Below are positions 46,490-60,110 of a DNA stretch of 64,000 nucleotides, one piece after another. Positions within the stretch are counted from its first letter, which is position 1. Every line of letters begins with the position of its first letter. The notes under the pieces were generated by a model, which was not told the origin of the DNA, did not search any database, and was given only the letters and a program-made list of their open reading frames with translations. The DNA comes from Siphonodentalium dalli (taxonomy: Eukaryota; Mollusca; Scaphopoda; Gadilida; Siphonodentaliidae). The stretch is from assembly GCA_032622095.1 (NCBI GenBank), contig CP136064.1, forward strand, positions 140,201,954 through 140,265,953, written 5' to 3'. Both the position numbers and the translations under genes were made by a program.

Positions 46490-47170
46490 ATCCAGACTCA
46501 CCACTAATTATTCCAAATGTGACATTGTGACGGACTTCCATAATGCAAATCCAAGTTATTGTTGTTAAAATGATTACATAAAAAAATGTCATTTATTCTG
46601 AGTATTTAGTTGTTTTCATTTCAAATTTCAGCTTTCAACAATTGAAAATCGCCGGCACAACGTCCTTGACATTGTCAAATCAATAATACAAACTATCCCA
46701 GTGAAATCGCAAGCGTGGGCCAGTAAGTGTGGGTGACATTATAAATACGTTACAGGACTATCATTTGCCGGCTACTGTGTCACAAGAAAACTAAGATGCA
46801 TGCATCAGGTCGGCCGTGAACTATCTACCATAGAATTGTTGTAGCTATAGATTATACATTTTGGAACACCTGTCTGTATGTATGTGTGTATGCATGAATG
46901 CATGTGTGTATGTGTTATAGACTCTAACACTGCTCGACTGCATCTTTCTGGACCTTGACCGACCCGACTAAACATTTGTATGTAGGACTACTTCGATCCC
47001 GGGAGCAATATGGACGGGTCCAATTTCACGTGGGACCATGTTCTCGAACGTGCTGATATAGGCATGTTTCGGGACCAATTGAACAATAGTTTGGCCAGAC
47101 TGGGTACTGTCCAGATGGAGGCGATCACAAAAAAATCCCTAAATAGCCCGAACGAAGTCCTGTACATCAG

Positions 47171-47674
47171 CTAGTTTAATATATATTTTGGACATTTGTC
47201 TGTCTGTTTGTCTGTTAGCTATGGCCGGGAAAACTGCCGGACAGATTTGAAGAAATTTGATACCTAGGGGAAATTATTTCCAGGGAGTATTTTGGACGGG
47301 TCAAATCTTGATCCCGACCTGACTTTGACATTCAAAAAGATCAATTCAAGGTCAAATCTGGTAAAACGGAAGTATTTCAACGCAATTTAATACCTACTGT
47401 TACTTTTGTCCCAGGAGTGTTTCGGGTGGGTCAAATCATGACCCTGACCTGATCTTGACATTCAAAATTGTCAATTCAAGGTCAAATCGGGTAAAGCCGG
47501 GCGGATTTCGACGGGTACTTTTGTCGTGACTTTTGTCCGGGGAGTGTTTTTGGACGGGTCAAATCGTGACCCGACATGACGTTCACCTTTAAAATGGTCA
47601 ATTCAAGGTTAAATCGCGCAATTCTCCGAAAATCAGAGGGGAACATCCCGGACGAAGTCGGGTCCACCAGCTAC
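47171..47674 (+). mobile_element. Helitron-like unit inserted behind an older CTAG end
   Basis: Copy 2 has GCTAG at 47170-47174, as in copy 1, and then 500 extra bases that end CCCGGACGAAGTCGGG (47647-47662), a short spacer and CTAC (47671-47674). The TATTATATATTTCTAGA that follows directly in copy 1 resumes here at 47675. So the insertion is precise relative to copy 1. Confidence 0.5.
47271..47640 (+). repeat. three diverged tandem units, about 128 bp each
   Basis: GGGTCAAATC occurs near 47296, 47426 and 47554, each followed by CCCGACCTGAC-like sequence, GACATTCAAAA-like sequence, and TCAATTCAAGG. It forms the body of the Helitron-like unit. Confidence 0.75.
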
Positions 47675-49227
47675 TATTATATATTTCTAGATTTTGTTAC
47701 AAACTAAATACCTGTATATTGTACAAAGAAATGTTTGACAAATATATCTGTATCAATATTACCATACGGGTCATTAAAATAGATACGACGAAACAAATTT
47801 TGAAGGGTGCATGTATCAGGAATTTTTTATATTTCAAATGATGACAGGAATGCGGAAAGTTGAAGTACCTACGTAATACTGGCTATCTGAATGAAGAGAT
47901 ATACATGTATATAAAAACCAAAATAGAAGATGACTGCTGGCGACAATGTTTTCCAAAAAAATTCAAAGCATTCGATAGCTCCCATCTAGTTGTCAGGCCC
48001 GAAGATCAATATGAAGTTTGGTGACTATCAGTATCAGATGAGGGATATGTCTGTACAGTTGCTAAACAATTCAGTCATGCAAAAGAAGATCAAACAGTAA
48101 GATACCAAATTGCTGCCTGTGGTAATGTTTTTTAACGAAATTCGGGAAAATTAGATTACTCTCACCCTGGTTATCCAGAAGATCATTGTGGAATCTGGTG
48201 ACGATCGGACAAGGGGTGTCGTCTGTAGGATCAACCAAATTATTTAGCCATAAAAATAGTAAGATTCAAGATCACCGCTGGCAGTGATGTCTTCACAAGG
48301 ACAGTTTGAGAACAAAATATGGCTCACATCTAGCGGTGACCCAAAATATCCACATGAGAAAAAGTTCTCCAATAAAAGCTGGCTGCAGGGTGCGCCAATT
48401 GATTCAAATTCGAAATTTAGCAGGGTGTACTGCTTGTGGCCATGTTTTCCCCGCAAATTTGATAGACTGATGGACAAAACCACTGAATCCGTTGAATCAA
48501 TATACATGTATACATGGATTAATTTATATGCATTGTTATACACAGTACTGGTATATAAAGGTACTGAAAATAACAATATTACTAGTATGCACAAAATAAA
48601 CCATATATCATGGCTATGGGTTATAATATCCGAATATGACAGCTGAGAACTTGGTGTGAATTGAAGAGTGGTGGTGTCTCAAGCATATCTAACCCTCCAC
48701 GTTATAAACATGCCATTAAATGTCATAAGTATAATCTAGCTTGAGGACAGAAGTTATCCATAAAACCCCCCTTAATTCAAGCAGGTCCTCGCGCGATGTA
48801 TGGTCGATCACATGATGATCTAGGGGGTAGAATTGTTGTATAAAAACAGCACTGCATGTAAATATAAAATAAAATAGTGCTACATCTTATTACAGATTAT
48901 TGCCATATATAATCAGTGACTATACAGACAGTCTGACAAAATAAAGTTTCAGTGACACTCTATCCGAAGAGGGGAATAATTCCACCTGTTACAGTCAATG
49001 GAGCAATTATGAATCTGGAAAGGTGAAATTTCTAAGTAATACTAGATATCGACATGACGCGATAACATATAACGTAAATGCAATATGACCGCTGGCGATC
49101 ATTTTTTCCTATAAAATAAAAAAATATATTTGATAGCTCTCATCTGATAGATCAATATCAAGATAAATATGAAGTTTGGTGATGATCGGATGAGTGAAGT
49201 GGACTGTGCTAAACGGTTTAGTAATGC

Positions 49228-49540
49228 TTAAAAAGATTCTTACCTTAATATTTTTATGTTCACTTTATAAACTTCACTGAGCCATCTTTGTCATGTATTG
49301 AGTTTGATATCCTTTGTTAACAGTTTATAAATCATGTATGTCTCATGTTTGTTATTTTAATTTATGTGTTTATTATCATTAAAAAAAGTTGTATTCCTTA
49401 AAAAGATTCTTACCTCAATGTTTTTATGTTCACTTTATAAACTCCACTGAGTCATCTTTGTCATGTATTGAATTTGATATCTTTTGTTAACAGTTTATAC
49501 ATTATGTATGTCTCGTGTTCGTTATTATATTATATACACT
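49228..49540 (+). repeat. two-unit tandem duplication, about 165 bp
   Basis: AAAAAGATTCTTACCT starts both units (49228 and 49398), followed by TTTTTATGTTCACTTTATAA and GTCATGTATTGA. Only in copy 2 of the segmental duplication. Confidence 0.85.
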
Positions 49541-49799
49541 TTATAGTGTGTTTCAGAACGAAATAAAAAATGAATAAAATCAACAAATTTGTAAATTTAA
49601 AAACAATTCAAACGTTGTTGTATTCCATGTCCCAGCCCGGACATATACACCAAATTTCAATAATATTCATTGAGAAACAACGGACCAAACACCATATAAC
49701 ACCCCGTATACATCTTTTATTCCGAGCTGGCCTTTTATTCCCAGTTGACCCATATAAAAATGTACCCGGGTAAAACTGGGGGTTTATCCGGTTTAATCC

Positions 49800-52700
49800 A
49801 TGGTAAACCCCGGTTAACCAGGGTAAAATAATATTCTACCCAGGTAAACCCCAATTAAAAAGTAATTATACCGGGGTTAATCCAGGTATATAAAACCAAT
49901 ATCGAGATTTACCCGGGTGTCTTATCCATTTGGTAGGGATTTACCCAGGTGTTTCTCCATCTCATGGTATACCCAGGTGTTTATCCATCTCATGATATAC
50001 CGGGGTGTTTTACTGTCCATTATGGGGAAGAAGTTACCAACAGGAGCGAACTTGAATATGTATTTTCGACCAAGCCTTGGTGCTCAAACCTTAAATTACA
50101 ACAACATATTTCACATGTATATTATGGATTACCAAACTATTAATTAATTAATACCATGTGTAGATCCACCGTTGTTCTTACGGGTCACTTAGAGCCAGTT
50201 TGATGCAAATTAAAGTGAGAACATGTTGTAATTTGTATACAAATGTATATATTTTTTGTGAAGTTACAATACCACATTTTAGGGCAAAATTGCTCCTTCC
50301 AAAATGGCCGTCATGTTAACTGATCATTGAAGCAATAAAATATGACATTATTGTGGTCCCAGCCCTTCCGGTCTCTCAAATATTAAATTGTTTATAGAAC
50401 GTGGTATAAAATTTCACCAAAAATCACCATTGTGATTATATTCATTGTTCAACAAGAAATGAACAGAACTGTGCAACGTAACTGAGACATACCATTACCT
50501 ATAAATATTTCAACTCAATTTAATCAAAATTGTCACTTTGTCCCAAACTGCCTTCAAAAATGGCAACAAATTTTTTAAAAAGAGGCAAATATTGCCACAT
50601 CATTCTATGTAATCGCTTATAAGTTGTGATTAGGGAATAAAATGGACTATTCTATCTTACATATATTAAATACTAACATTTGTATGCGGACAAATATGAA
50701 GTGAATATGTATACAGGGAGTTACTATGTGATCATAAAAACAAGGAATTGTTATATATGATCATGGTGTTATCATAGGCCTATAGAGTAACTCCCTCTAT
50801 ACCTATGCACCTCACGGTATCAGGGTAATGTCGCCCTTGACCTTAATAAATGGTACACTCGTAGGGCGCGCATCTGTAATCTCAAATCGACTCCATTCCA
50901 CCCGTATGTGCAATTTGACATATATATCAAGATGTTCCACCCATTTTGGTGTTCTATAGACCACCAGCAAAAGACCCGTTAATTAGTTGAATATAACGTG
51001 ACTGCAAATTATGTGGTGAAGGTCGAGTATAGCTCTTGTGACATTACCCCTCTACCGCACCTCACCCGTGACCACATATTCACCTCCTGGTTGTTATTTT
51101 TGACGATTTCGATGTCAAGCTTGTGATAGAAAAATCAGATTTGTTCTTGTAATGTCAGTAGTTACACTAATAACAATTAACTAAGGTGCATCAGAATTGT
51201 TAACATCATGTATATAAGACATACGGTTATTCATCAGCCACAGCTCGTAGGCGATTAATTGGCATGCTAGGGAAAAATTCACCGTTTTCCATATATTGGC
51301 CGCCATTTTGAGACAAAATGACAAATTTCTTTCCGCGTTCTGTAAAATCGAATTTTTGAGGGCTCTGAACTTCTGAAGGTGCTGGGACCCAAATGAATGG
51401 CACGTTTCATTGCTCGATGATCATTAACTTGAACAATACAAAATTAAGTCCTTATTCTGAACCAATTCCATAGAGCAGAAACTAATTTACAAGATATTAG
51501 TGTTTAAACGTCAAAATTTCCGGCAACCATTTTGGCGGGAATTTTGCCTTTAAATGTGACAATACATCTTAGCTTCACACAAGTATATACATTTGTATAC
51601 ACAAGACAAGATGTTTTCACTATAATATGCATCGAATTGACTTAGGGACTCGACTGGAAAAAAAACGGCGGCCATATTGGACGCCATCTTGCCTGGTGTA
51701 TACACGGACACTTTTTCGCATTGACGTTGCTTACAAGTTGAGTGACTTAAAATGAGTCGGAATTAGACCCTAAATGAACAGAAAAATATTAGGGCATAGA
51801 ATTACAGTTTGTAACCTTTAATCTTTAAGATTTCGTTTCGTTTCGTTCGGCAAACTAAATATATTCTTCCAACGTGAAATGAGCGCAAAATAGTTAGCGT
51901 GTATTTTATGGTAATTTTGTCGCAAATTAACATGGATTGACAACAGAAAATGATCGACTAGATACGAATCGGATATATTGTGAATTAAATACAAGATTCA
52001 ACGATTTTATTCATATGGATGTTCGCATAATATCGAAAGAAAAGTCTTGTCAAAATTATTTATATTTCCAATTTGAGGACCAGGAAACGGACTGAATATG
52101 ACAGTACCAGTACCGGTACTCAATGGCTATTATGGCACGAATGAAAACCACTGGGTCACTCATTACTGATATGCAACTGAGAAGTTTGATCTACAGGCTT
52201 CAGATCAGTACTAGTACCTGTACTCTAGGACTACAACTGTACAGTACTGTATAAATTAGTATTAATTAGCCAATCGACATGGAAGTTGGAAACTTTAAAG
52301 CGATGATCCTTCGCATCACCACAACAAAGAATTGAGAGTGTCTGGAAGGGTATATGTATACTGTTTTAAAATTATATTGTCTTCATGCCAGAGACTTTTG
52401 GCTCACAGCATCGAGGTTTGACATTACGCAAATTGCTGCAGCGGTTGGAACAGAAGAAGAATATTGTGATAATGTTATGTTGTACGGTACATGTACAGGT
52501 ATGTAAATTCAGTTCAACTGGTACTGTGCATTAACTGAGCGCATTTGGCAGTGATATGTCACTAACGTATCGGTAGGGCCCAACATCATGTGTGCTACTA
52601 CATCTGTCAGGATCCTGCAGTGAAACCATATACATATTCCCGGCAGTGGACAACAGATGTTAACAATACAAAAAATTATATCAAGTTCTAGCCTTGAAGT

Positions 52701-53162
52701 AGTCGTCAAAATTGCAAATTAAAACACATTGGCAATGAATATTAGTATTTATTACTGCATGCAGTTGGCAAGATTCTGAGACGTCACATTTACCCGAAAG
52801 CCAAGAGGTGTGCCTACATGTAGCAGTACTTACGCAATTGCATTAAGTTGGAACACCTCAACCTATGATACTGAACAGTCAAAATAATGGGACAGATGAA
52901 CGCTGGACTCAACATAAAAACTACTAGTACATGTACATGTATATTCATACAGCATATGGAAGGTTCAAAGATTTTGACAGCACTTTGATTCCATAATATG
53001 GAAAGAGGATCCGCATGTACTGTACCACCTCTGGATGATGTACAGTTAAAACTTCATGTTATAATGGTTTGACTGTTAGCGTGTACTTCACTTCCATTCC
53101 AAATTGAAGATGAACCCAATTGTCCTTTTTTACAAGTTATTTAGTAATTTACATTTATATCT
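49800..53162. other. no gene recognised
   Basis: Begins with repeats of TTTACCCGGGTG-like words (to about 50020), then AT-rich DNA with only short frames. Confidence 0.4.
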
Positions 53163-53438
53163 AAAGGTACTCAATCTAATCAGATTGCGGATGAAGATGG
53201 ATAACTCTAAAATCAAGTGGTAGTAACTGTAATAACCACTTGATTTTAGAGCAATTTGTCTGTTTGACCACATGTTTTCTGGCCGGGCCACATCTCGAAA
53301 AATTAACAAATTTCATAAATCTATATCTGTTCACTCGGAGCTTTTATGAGGGGGTTCCTTGACTCGGAATCAAATATTTATACCCCCGAAGCCAAATAAA
53401 TAGTAATTTAGGAGCGTCTGATCGGATTGAGTACCTTT
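53163..53438. repeat. MITE of the AAAGGTACTCAATC family, complete
   Basis: Both ends carry AAAGGTACTCAATC followed by TAATCAGA or CGATCAGA, inverted. TA flanks both. An internal hairpin pairs CTCTAAAATCAAGTGGT (53204) with its complement (to 53252). 276 bases, no coding. Confidence 0.85.
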
Positions 53439-55814
53439 AAAGATGCTCTATCATTTATGATGGGTGTATGAAAAAGTGAAACACAATGGTCAACCGAAGA
53501 CAAGTTCAAGTAAGGGTCAATCCACACCGGCCACGAGCGTGCGATTTTTACGTCTGTTTTCTGTCGTCCGTAGCAGATTATTAAATTATCATAGCATTTG
53601 CGTTTAATTGAATTTAATTCTATTCCGGTACAATTCCGGGGGAGGGGGGCAAATTGTGCGCGAAGTGACTTCACAAGCTTGGAATACATGAAAATTGGGA
53701 TAAAAAAATAACCAGATGATCCTGTTATTACGTCGAGCTCGTGCCAGGAATTTTCTCTTCTCATTTATCCTTGCACTTCAGATATCAGCATGTTGCTGCT
53801 AGTAAAGTCCCCATCCATCTTTGTTATCGCGATGACAAATGCAATGTGTCGCCTTCAATTAGACGGTATTTCATGCATGAAATATCCTATTTGACAGCGG
53901 CCTAATTATCCCGCTTGTTGGCCACAAAGCGAGAAATCAACGAAGCATAAAATCACTGCTGTGATCGAATCATGATCAGCGATTCTGTCGCTTGCAGTGT
54001 GAATATAAAAATTGCGCGCTTTGAAGTTTGAACTGCTACAGATGACCGAAAATGGCCGTTATAATCATGCGCTCGCATCCGGTGTGGATGGACCTTAAGA
54101 AAATGTTTTTTTTAGACATGCGCACATGTTTAACTAGTTCCATGTGAAGTCCAGTGAACATGTTTATATGTAGTTTAAGGTCACTAATAAGATCTTTAAT
54201 GCATGTTTGTATATCCAAATACAAGCATGTCAAATTTCTTCCCTGGATCAACATTATGCACAATATGCATCTGTAGCATATACCGGTATCTCATCTGATT
54301 TTGCCAGAATCTACATGTATACATACTTTTTCACGAGAATACTGGGTAATTTGCGAGAATATTTACAGGAATCTAGATTTGGATTCTCGCCAAAATATAA
54401 GCCCTGCTTACGATTCGACGAAAATCACCGAATCGATTTTTGTAATGATTAACCGACAATAAGTAGTGGAGATATCATTTATATTTATTAAATATAAATA
54501 CTTAATTTATTTAATTAATTATAAAAATTGCAAGTTGGTGGTTATACTGGTGCACTGTACTTGTTTTAAAGCACATTAACTGTGTACCTGTATATTGTAT
54601 GTGAATAAAGATCTTATTAGTTACCCAAACTGCACAACACTTCACAAGAGGCTACATTGTATTCTTAAACATAACTACAATGTATCTGTATTCATGCAAA
54701 TCAACTTTTATATGGTTGGTGCCAACTTGGTGGGCTTATACAAGGTTGTACCTCAGGAAAATCAAACTGTTCAGGATTAACAAAAAATTAATCATATCTG
54801 AAAATAGATTGGTATAATGCCAATATCTTTGCATAATAACACAGAACGTTATACTAGATGCATGTACACTTTCACTTATCATCTAGTTGATGAGAAAACA
54901 TGATTTTAAAAGTAAAAAAAATAAATATCTTGTCAACATGTACATGTATACAACATATTAATTTTGATGATTGCCGCATCTCCGTTAGTCTCTGTCACCC
55001 AGGATAAGGAAGATACGCCCTCAGGCCATTCTTCTACAAAACAATCTCATCAGAATTATCTTATCGGGAATGGTTTCGAATATAAAATATACAACATTCA
55101 TAAATGACAAATATTTTTCATGGAGAACCCAGGTACCGTACAACATTTTACAACACAAATTTCCCTGAAAAACATTGAAAAATGGCATTTATACCTGAAA
55201 TTTTGATAAGTTATCTCGGGAACGGTAACTGTAGATTCCGAGAATGCAATAAAAAGTTTCGCTCCAAAATGGCAGGTACAACCTTTTAGAAGCCCACTGA
55301 CAATTACATGTACTAGTAGTTGTATTTGTGATCTGTTATTGGTTGTGTTCGGCTTTTAGATGGAGTGATGGACAATAAATGACATCAAATGTGTCCAAAT
55401 TTATCAGTGCAGCTATCATAGTTACCTGAGATAAACATAATTAAATAGCACCCAAATGAAATTCCAAATCAGCATATAAAAGTACATGTAGCATTTATGT
55501 TGACTATGGTTTAAACATACATGTAACTTATATGTTCATAAATTGATTTATGACAAAAGGGATTGGAGGACAAGTGCTATAACCACTTGGATTACCCTTC
55601 TCTCTCTAAAACACTATGAAATCCCTAGTTGTTTCAACACTACATGTACATGTATGCCATCAGGCCTTAACCACATTACGGCATAAATCCATTATTTGGC
55701 TTGCATCTCTCAGGATCTCTGTTCATTGATCCATCCTACATAAACATAGGACTCTCTCAAATGAAACATCGCCTTAGCTTGAGAGGCGCCATATTCGGTT
55801 TGGAAAACCTGAAC
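53439..55814. other. no gene recognised; possible MITE ends
   Basis: GGTGGGCTTATACAAGGTTGTACCTC near 54720, and inverted CAGTGGGCTTCTAAAAGGTT near 55290, may be the ends of a further 0.6-kb MITE. A 118-codon minus frame at 53408-53764 overlaps the previous MITE and has no domain. Confidence 0.35.
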
Positions 55815-56165
55815 CATTACAGTAGATTTACAGTGTCAAATTGAATGGGAAATCTTTAAGCAATTATAATTACAGGCTCTTTGAAATATTCGAAAATTTA
55901 TATAATAAACTTAATTTATTCATTCTAACGTAACTGATCAGAGAATGATCAGACTAACAGTTTGTTTGGTGTATTTCTCTGTAATCGAGGCCTGCTTTGG
56001 TGGGACAATATTATCCATTTAGCCGGACAGCTATATTCTCTTTCCAAACGAATCAGCTGTGCCCTAATTAATCGACCCGCCTTATCGAGGTTGACAACTA
56101 GTATTTAGTACCGCAGTCCATAACAAATCGATCAACCGCAGTCATTTATACCATAGGTTGATAGT
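55815..56165 (+). repeat. direct duplication, copy 1
   Basis: ATTTACAGTGTCAAATTGAA begins a segment that recurs at 56650-57045, including CGGACAGCTATATTCTCTTT. Copies are diverged. Confidence 0.75.
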
Positions 56166-56509
56166 ACATGTGTATGTAGCGATACAATGCATGGATTCAT
56201 CATTCAAGATCATTACAGCCCTAGTTGATACTAGTATACAATATCTGCTGGTACTAGTACATGTACATTTAAAATTCATGTTTGCATGAGAATGTTCAAT
56301 AGTTTTGTTTGTCGATATGTTATTGAACTGCCAATATACTTTTAAGAAGAAAATGTGGGCGCTGTAAGACAGTACTGTTTGTAACAGCGGTGTTGTCGAT
56401 TAATCTAAATACCGTAAATACTATGAGGCATTGCAGCGGTCGGCGGCATTGTAATTGAATGTGGTTGAACAGTCAAATACCGGTGGTCAATCTTGTTGCT
56501 GGGGTGGGG

Positions 56510-56655
56510 TAATTTAATTAAGACAAATTAAAAAAATATAACGGTACTTTTTTGTAAACAGCATCTTTGGCAAGTCTTTGCCCGAACAGCATCATAGCAA
56601 TTCAGCAGGACCCAACCGCAGCATAGCACATTAGCAGGACCACTTGAACAGGGGT
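56510..56655. repeat. end of the 6.6-7.4-kb type MITE
   Basis: AACGGTACTTTTTTGTAAAC, GCCCGAACAGCATCATA and GCAGGACCCAACCGCA match the right end of the MITE at 6618-7390. It lies between the two direct-duplication copies. Confidence 0.6.
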
Positions 56656-57045
56656 GTATTTACAGTGTCAAATCGAATGGGCATCCTTTAACAATAATTT
56701 TGAACAATTTCCTAGAAGTGTTCGAAAATTGAAAACTGAATTTATATTTTTTATTCTGAGGTTTCGATCAGTTTCGATTGGAAAATTTCTAACTTAGCTT
56801 ATCAGGGTTAACGGACTACCAGTATGTTTGGTATATTTTTCTGTAATCGACTCCTGCTGAGGTGGGGAAATATCATCCATTGTCGGACAGCTATATTCTC
56901 TTTCCCAATAAAGTCCATAGAGCGTACATGGAAAATTACAGCTATGCTTTAATTGATCAACTCGCCTTTAAAGGTTGACCACCGGGTATTATCGCAGTAT
57001 TCAAGCGTGTTCATGCTATCAACCGCAATCAGTTATACCGCCACA
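56650..57045 (+). repeat. direct duplication, copy 2
   Basis: Diverged copy of 55815-56165, ending near the CAACCGCAATCAGTTATACC segment. Confidence 0.75.
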
Positions 57046-57330
57046 GACCGTGGTCCACCTCACATTTGCGGTTAGGCTGTATTTTTCATGCGACGTTTAT
57101 TGGATTTTTTTTTAAAGTTGACATTGTAACCACACCAGAGAATTTTTTTATTGTTTCAAAATGTCTAGATATACTTCAGAATTTTTGTGGTAAAAAACAA
57201 TTAACTTGGTTATCACTGTTAACAAATATTACTGTGGTAAGATTACCAGCGGATACCGCATGTCAACAGGGACTGCATGCTCTAATTAATTATCTGGTTT
57301 AACATGTTTATAACTGGATACAGTTCATTT

Positions 57331-58203
57331 TAAAGGTACTCAATCTGGTTCGATGATCCCCATATAATCAGATTCCAACAACAACATATTTAGAAATGCT
57401 GACCACTGTCAACTGTAGTATAAAATTGCCCAACATGTGTTATTTATCAACATGTTGTTCTAAAAAATTTGGCCTTATTGACAGAAAGCCTCTTGATTTT
57501 AGAGTTATCGATCTTCATCTGAAATTTGGTCTGAGACCGTCGGCTTGTCGACTGTTTTATGGGCCACTAATAATTCTTGATCGTATAAATAGTATATTTC
57601 CAAAATTGATATCCATAACTCTGAGTTTTGATAGGTGGGTTCCTCGACTCGAACCAGATATTTTTTAACCTTCAAGTCCAAATAAATAGTAATTGAGGGG
57701 GCCCTTAATCGGATTATGCATCTTTAAATTCAAATACAGTTTAAAGATGCATAATCCGATTAAGTGCCCCTCAGTTACTATTTACATGTATATGGATTCC
57801 GGGGTAAAAATTATTTGAATCAAGTCGAGGAACCCACCTACATGTATCAAAGCTCAGAGTTATTAGATATTGATTTTTGAAATCTTAATAATTTTCACAA
57901 TCGAGACTTATTAGTGGCCCAGAAAAATTTCATGAGCCGACAGTCTCAGACCAAATTGGGGATGAAAATGGATAACTCTAAAATCAAGAGGCTTTGTGTT
58001 GATAATAAGGCCAAACTTCATCGAACAACATGTTGATAATTATCACGTATCGGGCAATTTTATACTATACATGTAGTTGACAGTGCTTAGCATTATTTTT
58101 GGGCAATTAATCGATTCTGATAAATGAAGCAGCATTTTTTTTAATGTTGTTGTTGTTGTTGGAATCTGATTATATGGGGACATTCAAATCTGATTGAGCA
58201 CCA
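57331..58203. repeat. head-to-head pair of AAAGGTACTCAATC-family MITEs forming an 0.87-kb palindrome
   Basis: Copy A at 57331-57726 and its inverted copy B at 57741-58203 face each other around a 14-base spacer (AAATTCAAATACAG). The inner ends pair GGATTATGCATCTTT with AAAGATGCATAATCC; the outer ends pair ATAATCAGATTCCAACAACA with its complement. The 90-codon frame inside A is chance. Confidence 0.88.
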
Positions 58204-58794
58204 TTAATAGTTAGCTATATGAGTTAATACACATAATAGGCATTTAAACTTTGGAAATTGCAGGTTAGCTCAAGTTAACACATTCCCATATTAAAATATT
58301 ACTTGATTTCCTGTATCACAATACACATGATATGATACGTGTATCATTGATAGTCACAGTGTATCCCAATGCAATGAATCATTACGTCCCACACAAAATG
58401 TGAACTACAGTTATCTCTCATTGATTTTAACTCAATAACCACATAGTAAATTGGAAGTTTTCCATGGAAATGGGTCGATTAGTCTACTCCGACTTGATTT
58501 TTATTGTCGATTAGTCAACTATGAAAAACCCAAGCCATTTCAACACTAATGCAGTATCCGCTGGTATTAAATCTTACTGCAGTAATATTTTTGTTAACGG
58601 CTGTAACCAAGTGAATTACTGCAGTGTTTCAACCGTGGTACCCAACATTAATTTTTCTCATGACAGCCTTTCACCAGATAATTTTTTACAGTACTTACCA
58701 TGACGTACAAGTAACATATGTTCTATTTAGGGATAGACCATTATATGTCACTTTGTGGGTTTAGATTATAGAATTGGTGCAGTTGCACACTGCA

Positions 58795-60110
58795 TCACTG
58801 CCTTACTCATTTGCAGCCTCTCGTTGCAAATGGAGGGCTTTTAATACATTTACATGTGTATAGTTCCTCAGTGTAATTTGGCTTTTTGGATGAAATTCAT
58901 GAAAACCAAAAATCGATAAGTCCATACAATGGGCACAATTTGATTGACATTTAAAGCAGAAATATAGCTTGGACCAATTCATAGGGTCACAGAACCATTA
59001 CCTCAATCATGTACATGTACATTATTACATGTACATCAATCATATTTATGATGATTGAATGATAGTGCGTTAGTCCGAGTGTTCGTTACTAGTAGTCCGA
59101 TGGGTTCGATTGTCAAGAAGTTTAATAGTTTGAGGGTTTAATAGTCCAAAGGTTCAGTGCTACCCGGTTTGAGAGTATCAATTACTGTCGTACAAAGTTA
59201 TTTACTTGAGACTTAACATGTATTGTCGATATACATATACATGTACATGTACACAATGCATGTTTTATCCAATTGATATGTTATGAATATATCTACTCAC
59301 AACTTAACAAGCCCCTGGAGAAAAATACAATAATACCAATATAGACTATACCAGTGACTGGTATAGTCTATATTGGTATTTCAGTTTTTCCCCCAGGGGC
59401 CTGGGCATGTAGATGTACTGATAGATGCTTTGGGGAAGATATTTTGTGTATAATTGGGTTCTACTACTAGTATGTTACCTACGTGTAACTGTCGCTATAA
59501 ACTGGGCCTGAAGATTACAACTTGTATTATAATTGCAGCCTCTCATTGTAAATGGGGGCCTCTTGGACCGTCTTGGTACATTTACGTGTACTGGTACATG
59601 TGTGTAGTCCTTCATTGCAATTTGGATGAAAACAAAAAATCGGTAGGTCGATACAATTGGAACAATTTGAATGACATTTACTAGTAAATCAGAAAAATTA
59701 CTTTGACCAATTCCTGAGGTCACATAACCATTAACTCAATCATGTACAGTGCGTTAGTCAGAGTGTTCATTACTAGTAGTTCGATTGTCAGGAAGTTCAA
59801 TAGTTTGAGAGTTCAAATGGTCCAACGGTTCAATTCATGGTACCCGGGTTTGAAAGAATTGATTGTGTTTTACAACACATTAATTTTAGTTATATACAAA
59901 TGTACATGTATGGTAATAGTATTACCCTCATACAAAATAAATTACTCATGACATAACATGTATTGCCCATAAAAACGTACAAAAATTAATGCAATATTTA
60001 TGCAATTGATAGTTTATGCATACATGTACTGATGCTTTGGGGAAGATATTTTGTGACCTGACTGCCTCGCTATAAACTGGGCATTAAGATTACACATTTT
60101 GAGACAATAT
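58795..60110 (+). repeat. two-unit tandem duplication, about 0.65-0.73 kb
   Basis: Unit 1 starts near 58795 (GCAGCCTCTCGTTGCAAATG) and unit 2 near 59525 (GCAGCCTCTCATTGTAAATG). Both run through TTTGGATGAAA, GTGCGTTAGTC and GCTTTGGGGAAGATATTTTG to CGCTATAAACTGGGC. A hairpin element interrupts unit 1. Confidence 0.8.
59311..59400. mobile_element. 90-bp hairpin insertion
   Basis: GCCCCTGGAGAAAAATAC... pairs with ...AGTTTTTCCCCCAGGGGC over about 42 bases around the loop GTGAC. Unit 2 of the tandem duplication lacks it at the matching place, so it moved in after the duplication or was lost from unit 2. Confidence 0.85.

Larger units (their letters stand above)
46782..49748 (+). repeat. segmental duplication, copy 2, left part
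   Basis: Aligns with 41603 to about 44500. Differences are an inserted Helitron-like unit (47179-47674), loss of the TA microsatellite and about 1 kb after it, and an insertion with a tandem duplication at 49056-49540. It breaks off where the 13-kb block starts. Confidence 0.88.

Noticed and set aside
53408-53764. 118-codon minus-strand frame
   Set aside because: It starts outside and ends inside a MITE; no domain recognised.
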